Below, one piece after another: positions 1 through 9,428 of a stretch of 64,000 bases of DNA. The position numbers and the translations under genes were made by a program. How positions within the stretch are numbered: position 1 is the first letter of the stretch; the number at the start of each line of letters is the position of its first letter. The notes below the pieces were generated by a model, which searched no databases, was not told where the DNA came from, and saw only the letters and a program-made list of their open reading frames with translations. This DNA comes from Serratia plymuthica. Lineage in GTDB: Bacteria; Pseudomonadota; Gammaproteobacteria; Enterobacterales; Enterobacteriaceae. The DNA is taken from assembly GCF_018336935.1 (NCBI RefSeq), contig NZ_CP068771.1, positions 1,054,001-1,118,000 on the forward strand, written 5' to 3'.

Positions 1-50
1 CGTTGCAGGTGGAGCACGATCTGAAAGTGGTGGGTGGTGCCACGCATTAA
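1..50 (+). CDS. C-terminal end of an upstream gene (partial)
   Basis: Reading frame 3 is open from the window edge and ends at a TAA at 48-50, giving the tail LQVEHDLKVVGGATH. It lies 58 bases before nei on the same strand. In E. coli the gene before nei is pxpA (5-oxoprolinase subunit A), so that is the positional expectation, but fifteen residues are not enough to confirm it and I do not recognise the tail. Confidence 0.45.
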   Translation, partial: LQVEHDLKVVGGATH

Positions 51-108
51 CAGGTGTTTTTCACCGGGGCGCCCGCTGCGGTACCCCGGTTAATTCAGGA
101 GTTGCCAC

Positions 109-900
109 ATGCCGGAAGGACCGGAAATTCGCCGGGCGGCGGATGCGCTGGCTACGGCGGTGATCGATCAGCCGCTGACCGACGTCGATTTCGCTTTTCC
201 CCAGCTTAAACATTACCGCGACCGGTTAATCGGTGAGCGCATTATTGCTATCGAGCCACGCGGCAAGGCGCTGTTGACCCACTTTTCCAACGGGCTGACG
301 ATGTACAGCCACAATCAGCTGTATGGCGTATGGAAGGTGGCGGCGGCGGGGGAGACGCCGGACACCAAACGCGATTTGCGGGTGCGGCTGGAAACGGCGG
401 AGCGGGCGATTTTATTGTACAGCGCCTCGGAGATCACCCTGGGGCCGCGCGAAGAGATTGAGCAACACCCATTCTTGCAACGTATTGGGCCCGATGTGCT
501 GGATATGTCGCTGACGGTGACAACGGTGGAACAACGGCTGTTGTCGCCGGCGTTTCGCCGCCGACAATTGGGAGGAATGTTGCTCGATCAGGCGTTTCTT
601 GCCGGTTTGGGCAATTACCTGCGCGCTGAAATTCTCTGGCAGGCGGAACTGGCGCCGCAGCACCGGCCGCAAGAGCTGGCGCCGGAAGTGTTACAGCGGC
701 TGGCGGAGGCTCTGTTGGCGGTGCCGCGCCTCTCTTACCGGACACGTGGGCTGGCGGATGAGAATCGTCATCACGGCGCGCTGTTCAGCTTCAACGTGTT
801 CCATCGCAGCGGCGAGCCTTGCGGGCGCTGCGGCGTGATGATTGTCAAAACCCAGCTGTCGTCGCGGCCGTTTTATTGGTGCCCCGGTTGCCAAAAATAG
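109..900 (+). CDS. nei: Endonuclease VIII (Nei), oxidised-base DNA glycosylase/AP lyase
   Basis: Base-excision repair enzyme that removes oxidised pyrimidines and cleaves the abasic site. The protein begins [12 protein letters not shown]; after removal of Met, Pro1 is the catalytic nucleophile and the adjacent Glu is the conserved acid of the Fpg/Nei fold. The C-terminus carries the four-cysteine zinc finger (CGRCG near residue 238 and CPGC at 258-261), and the length, 263 aa, is that of the family. The ATG is preceded by AGGAG at a good distance. It faces gltA and is separated from it by a hairpin. Position before gltA matches E. coli. Confidence 0.97.
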   Translation: MPEGPEIRRAADALATAVIDQPLTDVDFAFPQLKHYRDRLIGERIIAIEPRGKALLTHFSNGLTMYSHNQLYGVWKVAAAGETPDTKRDLRVRLETAERAILLYSASEITLGPREEIEQHPFLQRIGPDVLDMSLTVTTVEQRLLSPAFRRRQLGGMLLDQAFLAGLGNYLRAEILWQAELAPQHRPQELAPEVLQRLAEALLAVPRLSYRTRGLADENRHHGALFSFNVFHRSGEPCGRCGVMIVKTQLSSRPFYWCPGCQK

Positions 901-901
901 C

Positions 902-928
902 AAAAAAAACGCCGCCCAATTGGGCGGC
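902..928 (-). terminator. Rho-independent terminator of gltA
   Basis: Perfect stem GCCGCCC / GGGCGGC with an AATT loop at 911-928. On the minus strand it is followed by a run of eight T (complement of 902-909), so it fits as the gltA terminator. It sits just after the nei stop and may also slow transcripts arriving from nei. Confidence 0.85.
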
Positions 929-959
929 GCTGTGCTGCTTTATGTAGGGTAAAGCGGCG

Positions 960-2252
960 TTATTTGTTTTTCAGCTGGGATTTGAAATCACGTTCGGCAT
1001 AGCCGGTATACAGCTGACGCGGACGAGCAATTTTGATGCCTTCGTCATGCATTTCGTTCCAGTGCGCAATCCAGCCGATGGTACGGGCGATGGCAAAGAT
1101 AACGGTGAACATGGAAGAAGGGATACCCATCGCTTTCAGGATGATGCCTGAGTAGAAGTCGACGTTCGGGTACAGTTTCTTCTCGATGAAGTACGGGTCG
1201 TTCAGCGCGATGTGTTCCAGCTCCATCGCCACTTCCAACAGGTTGTCGTCCTTCTTGTTCAGCTCTTTCAGCACTTCGTGACAGGTTTCACGCATCACGG
1301 TGGCGCGCGGATCGTAGTTCTTGTACACGCGGTGGCCAAAGCCCATCAGACGGAACGAATCGTTTTTGTCTTTCGCGCGCTTGATGAACTCTGGGATGTG
1401 CTCAACGGTTTTGATCTCTTCGAGCATCTTCAGCGCGGCTTCGTTGGCGCCGCCGTGCGCCGGCCCCCACAGAGAGGCGATACCGGCCGCGATACAGGCA
1501 AACGGGTTAGCGCCTGAAGAACCTGCGGTACGTACGGTAGACGTGGAGGCGTTTTGCTCGTGGTCGGCGTGCAGGATCAGGATGCGATCCATTGCGCGTT
1601 CCAGCACCGGGTTCACCACGTATTCTTCACATGGGGTAGCGAACATCATGTGCAGGAAGTTGCCGGCGTAGGACAGATCGTTACGTGGGTAAACGAACGG
1701 CTGGCCCAGGGAATATTTGTAACACATCGCCGCCACGGTAGGCATTTTGGACAGCAGACGGAATGCGGTGATCTCGCGGTGACGCTCGTTGTTCACATCC
1801 AGCGCGTCGTGGTAGAACGCCGCCAGCGCACCGGTTACGCCGCACAGCACCGCCATAGGGTGCGAGTCGCGACGGAAGCCACGGAACAGATGGGTGATCT
1901 GGTCGTGGATCATGGTGTGGCGGGTCACGGTAGTTTTGAAGGTCTCGAACTCTTCTGCGGTCGGGGTCTCGCCGTACAACAGGATGTAGCACACTTCCAG
2001 GTAGGAAGACTCTTTCGCCAGTTGTTCGATCGGGAAGCCACGGTGCAGCAGCACGCCTTTGTCACCGTCGATAAAGGTGATTTTGGATTCGCAGGAAGCG
2101 GTAGAAGTAAAGCCGGGATCAAATGTGAAATAACCTTTGGAGCCCAGAGCGCGGACGTCGAGGACATCGGGGCCCAGCGTCGGGGATAATACGCCCAGTT
2201 CGATCGGAGCTTCGCCATCGTTAATGGTTAGCGTCGCTTTCTTATCAGTCAT
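960..2252 (-). CDS. gltA: Citrate synthase (type II, NADH-sensitive family)
   Basis: Condenses oxaloacetate and acetyl-CoA to citrate, the first step of the TCA cycle, in the cytoplasm. The 430-residue protein has the citrate synthase signatures [14 protein letters not shown] and [14 protein letters not shown], which contain active-site histidines, and matches the E. coli hexameric enzyme in length (427 aa). The start is supported by AAGGAG upstream of the ATG. It is divergent from sdhCDAB across a 735-base regulatory interval and ends at a strong terminator. Confidence 0.98.
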   Translation of the reverse strand: MTDKKATLTINDGEAPIELGVLSPTLGPDVLDVRALGSKGYFTFDPGFTSTASCESKITFIDGDKGVLLHRGFPIEQLAKESSYLEVCYILLYGETPTAEEFETFKTTVTRHTMIHDQITHLFRGFRRDSHPMAVLCGVTGALAAFYHDALDVNNERHREITAFRLLSKMPTVAAMCYKYSLGQPFVYPRNDLSYAGNFLHMMFATPCEEYVVNPVLERAMDRILILHADHEQNASTSTVRTAGSSGANPFACIAAGIASLWGPAHGGANEAALKMLEEIKTVEHIPEFIKRAKDKNDSFRLMGFGHRVYKNYDPRATVMRETCHEVLKELNKKDDNLLEVAMELEHIALNDPYFIEKKLYPNVDFYSGIILKAMGIPSSMFTVIFAIARTIGWIAHWNEMHDEGIKIARPRQLYTGYAERDFKSQLKNK

Positions 2253-2485
2253 TTACTGTCTCCTTAGCGCCTTATTTTAAAAACCTCTAACAACTGAAAT
2301 ACCTTAATTCTCCGCAGGTTGCCCGCAAAAAATGGAGCGGGCGCTAACTCTGTGAGCGACTGCGCAATTGCGCGGGTAGGGTACAGAGTGCTAACCAGGC
2401 GAACGAGGCGGGTGACCAGTTGTTAACGATTCATCGGAATTCGTTATATTCTGTTAATCGTACCTACGACGTGTTCGGGGGTTTT

Positions 2486-2557
2486 ATGAACCTATCCCAA
2501 TATGCTGTTTTATTTGCCTTATTTGCTTTTACCTGCGGTGGTTTGTTGCAAACATGA
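2486..2557 (+). CDS. Possible 23-residue hydrophobic small protein
   Basis: ATG at 2486 to TGA at 2555-2557. The peptide starts MNLSQYAVLFALFAFTCGG and continues LLQT; it is almost entirely hydrophobic and could be one short membrane span. A G-rich stretch (2477-2481) lies 4 bases before the ATG. Upstream, TTGTTA at 2420-2425 and TATATT at 2445-2450 could form a promoter, with a rather wide 19-base spacer. Codons 2-6 form the left arm of a perfect inverted repeat whose right arm follows the stop. I do not recognise it; it could be chance or a leader peptide. Confidence 0.33.
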   Translation: MNLSQYAVLFALFAFTCGGLLQT

Positions 2558-2586
2558 CCGGCAAAAACGGTTATTGGGATAGGTTC
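2488..2586. repeat. Perfect 15-base inverted repeat bracketing the small ORF
   Basis: GAACCTATCCCAATA at 2488-2502 is the exact reverse complement of TATTGGGATAGGTTC at 2572-2586, with 69 bases between the arms. In RNA the right arm would pair with codons 2-6 of the small ORF. There is no T-run after the right arm, so it is not a standard terminator, and no obvious target duplication flanks it. Confidence 0.8.
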
Positions 2587-2733
2587 TGCCAAATACACTG
2601 TTGCATATCTTGAACACTGGGGGAAGTGTATCTGCTGACCTATAGCGCATCATAGGACCGTTTGTGCCCCTATATGTAATGGAAATGTTGATCTCTTGTC
2701 AAATCAGATAATTAATTTTGTGCTAATTGTGAA

Positions 2734-2755
2734 ATCCGTGATCTCAATCACTGTT
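2734..2755 (+). promoter_or_regulatory. CRP-like binding site upstream of sdhC
   Basis: GTGA-TCTCAA-TCAC at 2738-2751 is a symmetrical match to the CRP core TGTGA-N6-TCACA, centred about 80 bases before the predicted sdhC transcription start. E. coli sdh is CRP-activated, so the placement is sensible. Confidence 0.6.
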
Positions 2756-2789
2756 CGGGGGAAATGTTACCAAACAGATTGTATGGGAA

Positions 2790-2818
2790 TTGTAATCAGA
2801 ATGTGATCCTCCTATACT
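2790..2818 (+). promoter_or_regulatory. Sigma-70 promoter of sdhCDAB
   Basis: TTGTAA at 2790-2795 and TATACT at 2813-2818 with a 17-base spacer. It is the best promoter-like match in the interval and points at sdhC. Confidence 0.65.
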
Positions 2819-2987
2819 GCCGCCAGGTCTCCGGATTACCCTGAAGTAGGAGCACCCAGCGTTATAAATGCGCGCCGTTTAAGCACAGAGGATGTTGATG
2901 TTTGAGCGCGTGACGTGTAAGGGTTTTGGCTCTTAACGCTGTCTGATCCCCACCCAGGCCCGGAGGAAGGAAAATAATAAGAGCTGT

Positions 2988-3377
2988 GTGGGCAAAAACG
3001 TGAAAAAACAAAGACCTGTCAACCTGGATCTGCAAACGATTCAGTTTCCCGTAACTGCGATAGCGTCCATTTTACACCGAGTCTCTGGCGTAATTACCTT
3101 CGTTGCCGTAGGTATCCTCCTCTGGCTGCTGGGCCTGTCTCTCTCTTCCCAAGAGGGTTTCATGCAGGCTGCTGCCATCATGAATAGCTTCATCGTTAAA
3201 TTCATATTTTGGGGCATCCTCACGGCGTTGGCCTATCACATTTGCGGTGGCATCCGTCACTTGTTAATGGATTTTGGCTATATCGAAGAGAGTTTAGCCG
3301 TAGGTCAACGTTCTGCCCAAGTGGCGATCGGTCTGACCGTCGTGCTGTCAGTTCTGGCTGGAGTCCTCGTATGGTAA
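2988..3377 (+). CDS. sdhC: Succinate dehydrogenase cytochrome b556 subunit
   Basis: Membrane anchor of complex II that binds haem b and ubiquinone together with SdhD. The 129-residue protein has three membrane spans, the haem-ligand His84 (in LAYHICGG) and the quinone-site residues Ser27 and Arg31. A GTG at 2988 gives the exact E. coli length; a GGAGG at 2962-2966 is too far for it, so initiation may use the weaker AAGAG at 2979-2983. Its stop overlaps the sdhD start by 7 bases. Confidence 0.96.
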   Translation: MGKNVKKQRPVNLDLQTIQFPVTAIASILHRVSGVITFVAVGILLWLLGLSLSSQEGFMQAAAIMNSFIVKFIFWGILTALAYHICGGIRHLLMDFGYIEESLAVGQRSAQVAIGLTVVLSVLAGVLVW

Positions 3378-3718
3378 ACAATGTTTCTGCATTAGGGCGC
3401 AATGGCGTACACGATTGGTTGTTATTGCGTGCTTCCGCTATCGTCATCACCCTGTACGTGCTGTATATCCTGGGCTTCTTCGTCACGGCTCCGGATCTCA
3501 CCTATGAAATCTGGCGCGGTTTCTTCGCCACCTCTATTACGAAAGTGTTCACGCTGCTGACGCTGCTGTCGATTCTGGTTCACGCCTGGGTCGGTTTGTG
3601 GCAGGTGCTGACGGATTACGTCAAACCGCTGGCAGTGCGTCTGGTATTGCAACTGGCGATCGTTGTCGTGTTGCTGGTCTATTTACTGTACGGAACAATC
3701 GTAGTGTGGGGTGTGTAA
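3371..3718 (+). CDS. sdhD: Succinate dehydrogenase membrane anchor subunit
   Basis: Second membrane anchor of complex II. It starts at the ATG at 3371, overlapping the end of sdhC in the sequence ATGGTAA, and gives [10 protein letters not shown] and 115 residues, the family length. His71, Asp82 and Tyr83 (HAWVG, LTDY) match the haem and ubiquinone site of E. coli SdhD. Three hydrophobic spans are visible. The stop is immediately followed by the sdhA ATG, so all four subunits are tightly coupled. Confidence 0.96.
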   Translation: MVNNVSALGRNGVHDWLLLRASAIVITLYVLYILGFFVTAPDLTYEIWRGFFATSITKVFTLLTLLSILVHAWVGLWQVLTDYVKPLAVRLVLQLAIVVVLLVYLLYGTIVVWGV

Positions 3719-5485
3719 ATGAAGCTGCCGGTCAGAGAGTTTGATGCAGTAGTTATCGGTGCTGGCGGTGCAGGTATGCGCGCTGCACTGCAGATTTCTC
3801 AAGCGGGCTCAACTTGTGCCCTGCTATCCAAAGTATTCCCGACCCGTTCCCATACCGTGTCTGCGCAGGGCGGCATTACCGTAGCCCTGGGCAATAACCA
3901 CGATGATAACTGGGAATGGCATATGTATGACACGGTGAAAGGTTCCGATTATATCGGTGACCAGGACGCCATTGAATATATGTGTAAAACCGGCCCGGAA
4001 GCGGTTCTGGAACTGGAGCATATGGGGTTGCCGTTCTCCCGTACGGACGAAGGCCGCATTTATCAGCGCCCGTTCGGCGGCCAGTCACTGAACTTTGGTG
4101 GCGAGCAGGCGGCACGCACCGCGGCGGCGGCTGACCGTACCGGTCACGCCCTGTTGCACACCCTGTATCAACAGAACCTGAAAAACCACACCACTATTTT
4201 CTCCGAGTGGTATGCGCTGGATCTGGTGAAAAACCAGGATGGCGCGGTAGTGGGTACCACGGCTATCTGCATTGAAACCGGTGAAGTGGTTTACTTCAAA
4301 GCCAAAGCCACCGTGCTGGCGACCGGCGGTGCAGGCCGTATTTACCAGTCCACCACCAACGCGCATATCAATACCGGCGACGGTGTCGGCATGGCGCTGC
4401 GCGCCGGCGTGCCGGTGCAGGACATGGAAATGTGGCAGTTCCACCCGACCGGCATTGCCGGCGCCGGGGTTCTGGTGACGGAAGGTTGTCGTGGCGAAGG
4501 CGGTTACCTGCTGAACAAACACGGCGAGCGTTTCATGGAGCGCTATGCGCCGAACGCCAAAGACCTGGCAGGCCGTGATGTGGTTGCCCGTTCGATCATG
4601 ATTGAAATCCGCGAAGGCCGCGGCTGTGACGGTCCGTGGGGGCCACACGTCAAGCTGAAGCTGGATCACCTGGGTAAAGAGGTGCTGGAATCCCGCCTGC
4701 CGGGCATTCTGGAACTGTCGCGCACTTTCGCGCACGTCGATCCGGTCAAAGAGCCGATCCCGGTTATCCCGACCTGTCACTACATGATGGGCGGCATTCC
4801 GACCAAGGTGACCGGCCAGGCACTGACCGTGAACGAGAAAGGCGAAGACGTGGTGATCCCGGGTCTGTTTGCCGTGGGCGAAATCGCCTGCGTATCGGTA
4901 CACGGCGCCAACCGCCTGGGCGGCAACTCACTGCTGGATCTGGTAGTGTTCGGGCGTGCTGCCGGCATGCATTTGCAGGAGTCACTCGCGGAGCAGGGCG
5001 AAAGCCGTGACGCCAGTGAGTCGGATGTGGAAGCGTCGCTTGATCGTCTGAACCGTTGGAACAATACCCGTTCCGGCGAAGATCCGGTTGAAATTCGCAA
5101 GGCGCTGCAAGCCTGTATGCAGCACAACTTCTCGGTATTCCGTGAAGGTGATGCCATGGCGAAAGGGCTGGCAGAGTTGAAAGAGATCCGTGAACGTCTG
5201 AAGAACGCACGCCTGGACGATACCTCCAGCGAATTCAACACCCAGCGCATCGAATGCCTGGAGTTGGATAACCTGATGGAGACTGCGTTTTCCACCGCCG
5301 TGTCGGCCAACTTCCGTACCGAGAGCCGTGGGGCGCATAGCCGCTTCGACTTCCCGGATCGCGATGACGCCAACTGGTTGTGCCATTCGCTGTATCAGCC
5401 GCAATCGGAAAGCATGACGCGTCGTGAAGTGAACATGCAACCGAAGCTGCGCCCGGCATTCCCACCGAAAGTGCGTTCCTACTGA
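3719..5485 (+). CDS. sdhA: Succinate dehydrogenase flavoprotein subunit
   Basis: Oxidises succinate to fumarate with a covalently bound FAD on the cytoplasmic face of complex II. The N-terminal dinucleotide fold [13 protein letters not shown] is followed by His45 in [10 protein letters not shown], the residue that carries FAD. The 588 residues equal the E. coli length. The gene starts directly after the sdhD stop and is followed 16 bases later by sdhB. Confidence 0.98.
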   Translation: MKLPVREFDAVVIGAGGAGMRAALQISQAGSTCALLSKVFPTRSHTVSAQGGITVALGNNHDDNWEWHMYDTVKGSDYIGDQDAIEYMCKTGPEAVLELEHMGLPFSRTDEGRIYQRPFGGQSLNFGGEQAARTAAAADRTGHALLHTLYQQNLKNHTTIFSEWYALDLVKNQDGAVVGTTAICIETGEVVYFKAKATVLATGGAGRIYQSTTNAHINTGDGVGMALRAGVPVQDMEMWQFHPTGIAGAGVLVTEGCRGEGGYLLNKHGERFMERYAPNAKDLAGRDVVARSIMIEIREGRGCDGPWGPHVKLKLDHLGKEVLESRLPGILELSRTFAHVDPVKEPIPVIPTCHYMMGGIPTKVTGQALTVNEKGEDVVIPGLFAVGEIACVSVHGANRLGGNSLLDLVVFGRAAGMHLQESLAEQGESRDASESDVEASLDRLNRWNNTRSGEDPVEIRKALQACMQHNFSVFREGDAMAKGLAELKEIRERLKNARLDDTSSEFNTQRIECLELDNLMETAFSTAVSANFRTESRGAHSRFDFPDRDDANWLCHSLYQPQSESMTRREVNMQPKLRPAFPPKVRSY

Positions 5486-5501
5486 TCGCGGAGATCGATT
5501 G

Positions 5502-6218
5502 ATGAAACTCGAATTCTCAATATATCGCTATAACCCGGATGTCGATGACGCTCCGCATATGCAGGATTACACCCTGGAAGCGGAAGAAGGCCGGGACATG
5601 ATGCTGCTGGATGCGTTAATCCAGTTGAAAGAGAAAGATCCGACCCTGTCGTTCCGCCGTTCGTGCCGTGAGGGCGTGTGCGGTTCCGATGGTCTGAACA
5701 TGAACGGTAAAAACGGTCTGGCGTGCATTACCCCCGTCTCGGCGTTGCGCAAAGGCAACAACAAGATTGTGATCCGTCCTCTGCCTGGGTTGCCGGTGGT
5801 GCGGGATCTGGTGGTTGATATGGGCCAGTTCTATACCCAGTATGAAAAGATCAAACCTTACCTGCAGAACGACGGCAAGAATCCTCCGGCGCGCGAACAC
5901 CTGCAATCGCCGGAACAACGGGCTAAACTGGACGGTTTGTATGAATGTATCCTGTGCGCCTGTTGCTCGACGTCTTGCCCATCGTTCTGGTGGAATCCTG
6001 ACAAGTTCATAGGGCCGGCCGGTCTGTTGGCGGCGTATCGCTTCCTGATCGACAGCCGTGACACGGAAACGGAAGAACGTTTAGACGATCTGGACGACGC
6101 TTTCAGTGTTTTCCGCTGCCATAGCATTATGAATTGTGTCAGTGTATGCCCTAAAGGCTTGAACCCGACGCGTGCGATCGGTCATATCAAGTCTATGCTG
6201 CTGCAACGCGGCGCATAA
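5502..6218 (+). CDS. sdhB: Succinate dehydrogenase iron-sulfur subunit
   Basis: Carries electrons from SdhA to quinone through three Fe-S clusters. The [2Fe-2S] ligands are Cys55, Cys60, Asp63 and Cys75; the [4Fe-4S] motif is CILCACC and the [3Fe-4S] motif is CHSIMNCVSVCP. I chose the ATG at 5502 (MKLEFSIYRY, 238 aa, E. coli length) because GGAGA lies at a proper distance; a TTG just upstream would add one residue. Confidence 0.97.
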   Translation: MKLEFSIYRYNPDVDDAPHMQDYTLEAEEGRDMMLLDALIQLKEKDPTLSFRRSCREGVCGSDGLNMNGKNGLACITPVSALRKGNNKIVIRPLPGLPVVRDLVVDMGQFYTQYEKIKPYLQNDGKNPPAREHLQSPEQRAKLDGLYECILCACCSTSCPSFWWNPDKFIGPAGLLAAYRFLIDSRDTETEERLDDLDDAFSVFRCHSIMNCVSVCPKGLNPTRAIGHIKSMLLQRGA

Positions 6219-6232
6219 GCGAAACGAGATGC

Positions 6233-6255
6233 TGCGCCGGGCAGGTCCCGGCGCA
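6233..6255 (+). other. Stable hairpin just after sdhB
   Basis: TGCGCCGGG and CCCGGCGCA (6233-6241 and 6247-6255) form a 9-base-pair stem with a 5-base loop, 14 bases after the sdhB stop. No T-run follows, so it may protect or pause the sdh transcript rather than end it. Confidence 0.6.
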
Positions 6256-6268
6256 CATCGCAAAGGAG

Positions 6269-6340
6269 GGAGCCTCTAAAAACTGACCCGCGGCTGCGGC
6301 GCTATGCAGCCTGGTTCGCCCGCCGGTTTTTAGAGGTTCC
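6269..6340. repeat. 72-base imperfect palindrome between sdhB and sucA
   Basis: The 15-base arms at 6269-6283 and 6326-6340 (core CCTCTAAAAAC / GTTTTTAGAGG) pair with a single G-U wobble around a 42-base GC-rich centre. It lies between sdhB and an ERIC copy. It is not an ERIC by sequence and I do not recognise the family. Confidence 0.7.
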
Positions 6341-6388
6341 TTGTAAGGGACCGCAAGGTCCATAACAAAACGTATCAGGCCATAATGG

Positions 6389-6502
6389 CATACCCTATGA
6401 TTTTCGAGTTGCAGCCAGGCGACCGGTTCGCGAGTCCCCATGTAAGTTACTGGGGGGAGCGAACGCAGGCAACAACGCTGCGGCTTGAAAGGCGACGGGT
6501 AT
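6389..6502. repeat. ERIC element, copy A (sdhB-sucA)
   Basis: Begins ATACCCTATGATTTTCGAG and ends AAGGCGACGGGTAT, with the ERIC core around GTAAGTTACTGGGGGGAGCG. Ends are inverted (TACCC / GGGTA). It is transcribed as part of the sdh-suc message, about 100 bases before sucA. Confidence 0.85.
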
Positions 6503-6602
6503 TAAGTACGTCGAGTGAACCGTTTCTACGGCAAACCGTATCCATCACGGTAATTATGTTAACCACGGCGAAAACTAAAGCTTCAAAGCTTAAGGGATCA
6601 TG

Positions 6603-9410
6603 ATGCAGAACGGCGCAATGAAGGCCTGGCTGGATTCCTCCTATCTGGCGGGCGCGAACCAGTCTTACATAGAACAGCTCTATGAAGACTTCTTAACCGA
6701 TCCGGGCTCCGTTGAAGATAGCTGGCGTTCCATTTTTCAACAGCTACCAACCGCGGGTGTTAAACCCGATCAGCTTCACTCTCAAACGCGTGACTACTTC
6801 CGCCGCCTGGCGAAAGACTCTGCGCGTTACAACACCACCATCAACGATCCAGACACCGACGCCAAACAGGTCAAGGTACTGCAGCTGATCAACGCCTTCC
6901 GTTTCCGCGGACATCAGCATGCCAACCTCGACCCGCTCGGTCTGTGGCAACAAGAGACCGTTGCCGATCTCGATCCCGCTTACCACAATCTGACCGACGC
7001 AGACTTCCAGGAAACCTTCAACGTGGGTTCATTTGCCATCGGCAAAGAGACCATGAAGCTGGGCGATCTGTATGCCGCGCTGAAGCAGACTTACTGCGGT
7101 TCGATCGGTGCGGAATACATGCACATCACCAATACCGAAGAGAAACGCTGGATCCAACAGCGCATCGAATCGGTAGCGGGGCGCGCCAGCTTTACCAACG
7201 AAGAGAAACGCCGTTTCCTGAACGAGCTGACCGCAGCGGAAGGTCTGGAACGCTATCTCGGCGCTAAATTCCCGGGAGCGAAACGCTTCTCTCTGGAAGG
7301 CGGCGATGCGCTGGTGCCTATGTTGAAAGAGATGGTTCGCCACGCCGGCAAGAACGGCACGCGCGAAGTGGTGCTGGGCATGGCTCACCGCGGCCGTCTG
7401 AACGTGTTGATCAACGTGCTGGGCAAAAAACCGGCCGACCTGTTCGACGAGTTTGCCGGCAAGCATAAAGAACACCTCGGCACCGGTGACGTAAAATATC
7501 ACCAGGGCTTCTCCTCCGACGTCGAAACCGAAGGCGGCATGGTTCACCTGGCGCTGGCGTTCAACCCGTCGCACCTGGAGATCGTCAGCCCGGTGGTGAT
7601 GGGCTCCGTACGTGCCCGCCGCGATCGTCTGGACGAAGCGCGCAGCAACATGGTGCTGCCAATCACCATCCACGGTGACGCCGCTATTACCGGCCAGGGC
7701 GTGGTTCAGGAAACCCTGAACATGTCGCAGGCTCGCGGTTACGAAGTGGGCGGCACGGTGCGTATCGTCATCAACAACCAGGTTGGTTTCACCACCTCCA
7801 ACCCGTTGGATGCGCGTTCGACCCAATACTGTACCGATATCGCCAAAATGGTGCAGTCGCCGATCTTCCACGTCAATGCCGACGATCCGGAAGCGGTGGC
7901 GTTCGTTACCCGCCTGGCGTTGGATTTCCGTAACACCTTCAAACGCGATGTGATGATCGATCTGGTCTGCTACCGTCGTCATGGGCATAACGAGGCCGAC
8001 GAGCCAAGTGCAACCCAGCCGGTGATGTACCAGAAAATCAAAAAACATCCGACGCCGCGCAAGCTTTATGCTGACGTTCTCACCGAACAGAAAGTCGCGA
8101 GCCTGGAAGATGCCACGGAAATGGTCAACCTGTATCGCGATGCGCTCGATCGCGGCGATTGCGTGGTTGAAGAATGGCGTCCGATGAATCTGCATTCCTT
8201 TACCTGGTCGCCGTACCTGAACCACGAGTGGGACGAAGAGTACCCAAGCAAGGTTGAGATGAAGCGCTTGCAGGAACTGGCTCGTCGCATCAGCACCGTC
8301 CCGGAAGCGATCGAAATGCAGTCGCGCGTAGCGAAAATCTACGGCGACCGTGCAGAGATGGCCGCAGGCAACAAAGCGTTCGATTGGGGCGCGGCTGAAA
8401 CGCTGGCCTACGCCACTATGGTCGATGAAGGCATTCCGATTCGCATTTCCGGTGAAGATGCCGGGCGCGGGACCTTCTTCCACCGTCATGCAGTGGTGCA
8501 TAACCAGAAAAACGGTTCGGTCTACGTTCCGCTGGCGAATGTGCACAGCGGGCAGGGCGAGTTTAAAGTCTGGGACTCCGTGCTGTCTGAAGAAGCGGTG
8601 CTGGCGTTCGAATACGGCTACGCCACTGCGGAACCGCGCACCCTGACCATCTGGGAAGCGCAGTTCGGTGACTTCGCCAACGGCGCTCAGGTGGTGATCG
8701 ATCAGTTCATCAGCTCCGGCGAGCAGAAATGGGGCCGTATGTGTGGCCTGGTGATGCTGTTGCCGCACGGCTACGAAGGCCAGGGTCCGGAGCACTCCTC
8801 CGCGCGTCTGGAGCGTTACCTGCAGCTGTGCGCAGAACAGAATATGCAGGTGTGCATCCCGTCCACCCCGGCACAGGTTTACCATATGCTGCGTCGTCAG
8901 GCGCTGCGCGGTATGCGCCGTCCGTTGGTGGTGATGTCACCGAAATCCCTGCTGCGTCATCCGCTGGCGGTTTCTTCCCTGGACGAACTGGCTAACGGCA
9001 CCTTCCTGCCGGCTATCGGCGAGATCGACGAGCTGGATCCGAAAGCGGTCAAACGCGTGGTGATGTGCTCCGGCAAGGTGTATTACGACCTGCTGGAACA
9101 GCGCCGCAAGAACGACCAGAAAGACGTGGCTATCGTACGCATCGAGCAGCTGTACCCGTTCCCGCACCAGGCCGTTCAGGCCGTGCTGGAGAAGTATGCT
9201 CACGTGCATGATTTCGTCTGGTGCCAGGAAGAGCCGCTGAACCAGGGCGCCTGGTACTGCAGCCAACACAATTTCCGTGAAGTCGTGCCGTTCGGGGCTT
9301 CTTTACGTTACGCCGGACGTCCAGCCTCCGCCTCTCCGGCGGTCGGTTATATGTCCGTACACCAGAAGCAGCAACAGGCTCTGGTTAATGACGCGCTGAA
9401 TATTGAATAA
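6603..9410 (+). CDS. sucA: 2-oxoglutarate dehydrogenase E1 component
   Basis: Thiamine-diphosphate enzyme that decarboxylates 2-oxoglutarate and transfers the succinyl group to SucB lipoate. The protein starts MQNGAMKAWLDSSYLAGANQ and has 935 residues, close to E. coli (933). Motifs include AHRGRLNVLINVLGK and the ThDP-binding GDAAITGQGVVQE region. Tandem ATGs occur at 6600 and 6603; AGGGA at 6593-6597 favours the second. sucB follows after 18 bases. Confidence 0.98.
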   Translation: MQNGAMKAWLDSSYLAGANQSYIEQLYEDFLTDPGSVEDSWRSIFQQLPTAGVKPDQLHSQTRDYFRRLAKDSARYNTTINDPDTDAKQVKVLQLINAFRFRGHQHANLDPLGLWQQETVADLDPAYHNLTDADFQETFNVGSFAIGKETMKLGDLYAALKQTYCGSIGAEYMHITNTEEKRWIQQRIESVAGRASFTNEEKRRFLNELTAAEGLERYLGAKFPGAKRFSLEGGDALVPMLKEMVRHAGKNGTREVVLGMAHRGRLNVLINVLGKKPADLFDEFAGKHKEHLGTGDVKYHQGFSSDVETEGGMVHLALAFNPSHLEIVSPVVMGSVRARRDRLDEARSNMVLPITIHGDAAITGQGVVQETLNMSQARGYEVGGTVRIVINNQVGFTTSNPLDARSTQYCTDIAKMVQSPIFHVNADDPEAVAFVTRLALDFRNTFKRDVMIDLVCYRRHGHNEADEPSATQPVMYQKIKKHPTPRKLYADVLTEQKVASLEDATEMVNLYRDALDRGDCVVEEWRPMNLHSFTWSPYLNHEWDEEYPSKVEMKRLQELARRISTVPEAIEMQSRVAKIYGDRAEMAAGNKAFDWGAAETLAYATMVDEGIPIRISGEDAGRGTFFHRHAVVHNQKNGSVYVPLANVHSGQGEFKVWDSVLSEEAVLAFEYGYATAEPRTLTIWEAQFGDFANGAQVVIDQFISSGEQKWGRMCGLVMLLPHGYEGQGPEHSSARLERYLQLCAEQNMQVCIPSTPAQVYHMLRRQALRGMRRPLVVMSPKSLLRHPLAVSSLDELANGTFLPAIGEIDELDPKAVKRVVMCSGKVYYDLLEQRRKNDQKDVAIVRIEQLYPFPHQAVQAVLEKYAHVHDFVWCQEEPLNQGAWYCSQHNFREVVPFGASLRYAGRPASASPAVGYMSVHQKQQQALVNDALNIE

Positions 9411-9428
9411 AGATTAAAGGAAAGCTAA

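Larger units (their letters stand above)
2253..2987. promoter_or_regulatory. Divergent gltA / sdhC regulatory interval
   Basis: 735 bases separate the two divergent TCA units. Besides the gltA leader it holds a possible small ORF with its own promoter-like elements (2420-2557), a 15-base inverted repeat, a CRP-like site and a good sigma-70 promoter for sdhC, each listed separately. The sdhC leader is about 165 bases long. I saw no larger ORF in either direction. Confidence 0.7.

Noticed and set aside
6269..6340. Insertion sequence at the 72-base palindrome
   Set aside because: No transposase and no target-site duplication was seen; it is too short for an IS.
7029..8885. 618-codon minus-strand open frame opposite sucA
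   Set aside because: It mirrors the sucA codon pattern exactly, is rich in His/Gln/Arg as expected from antisense of GC-rich genes, and has no recognisable motif or ribosome site.
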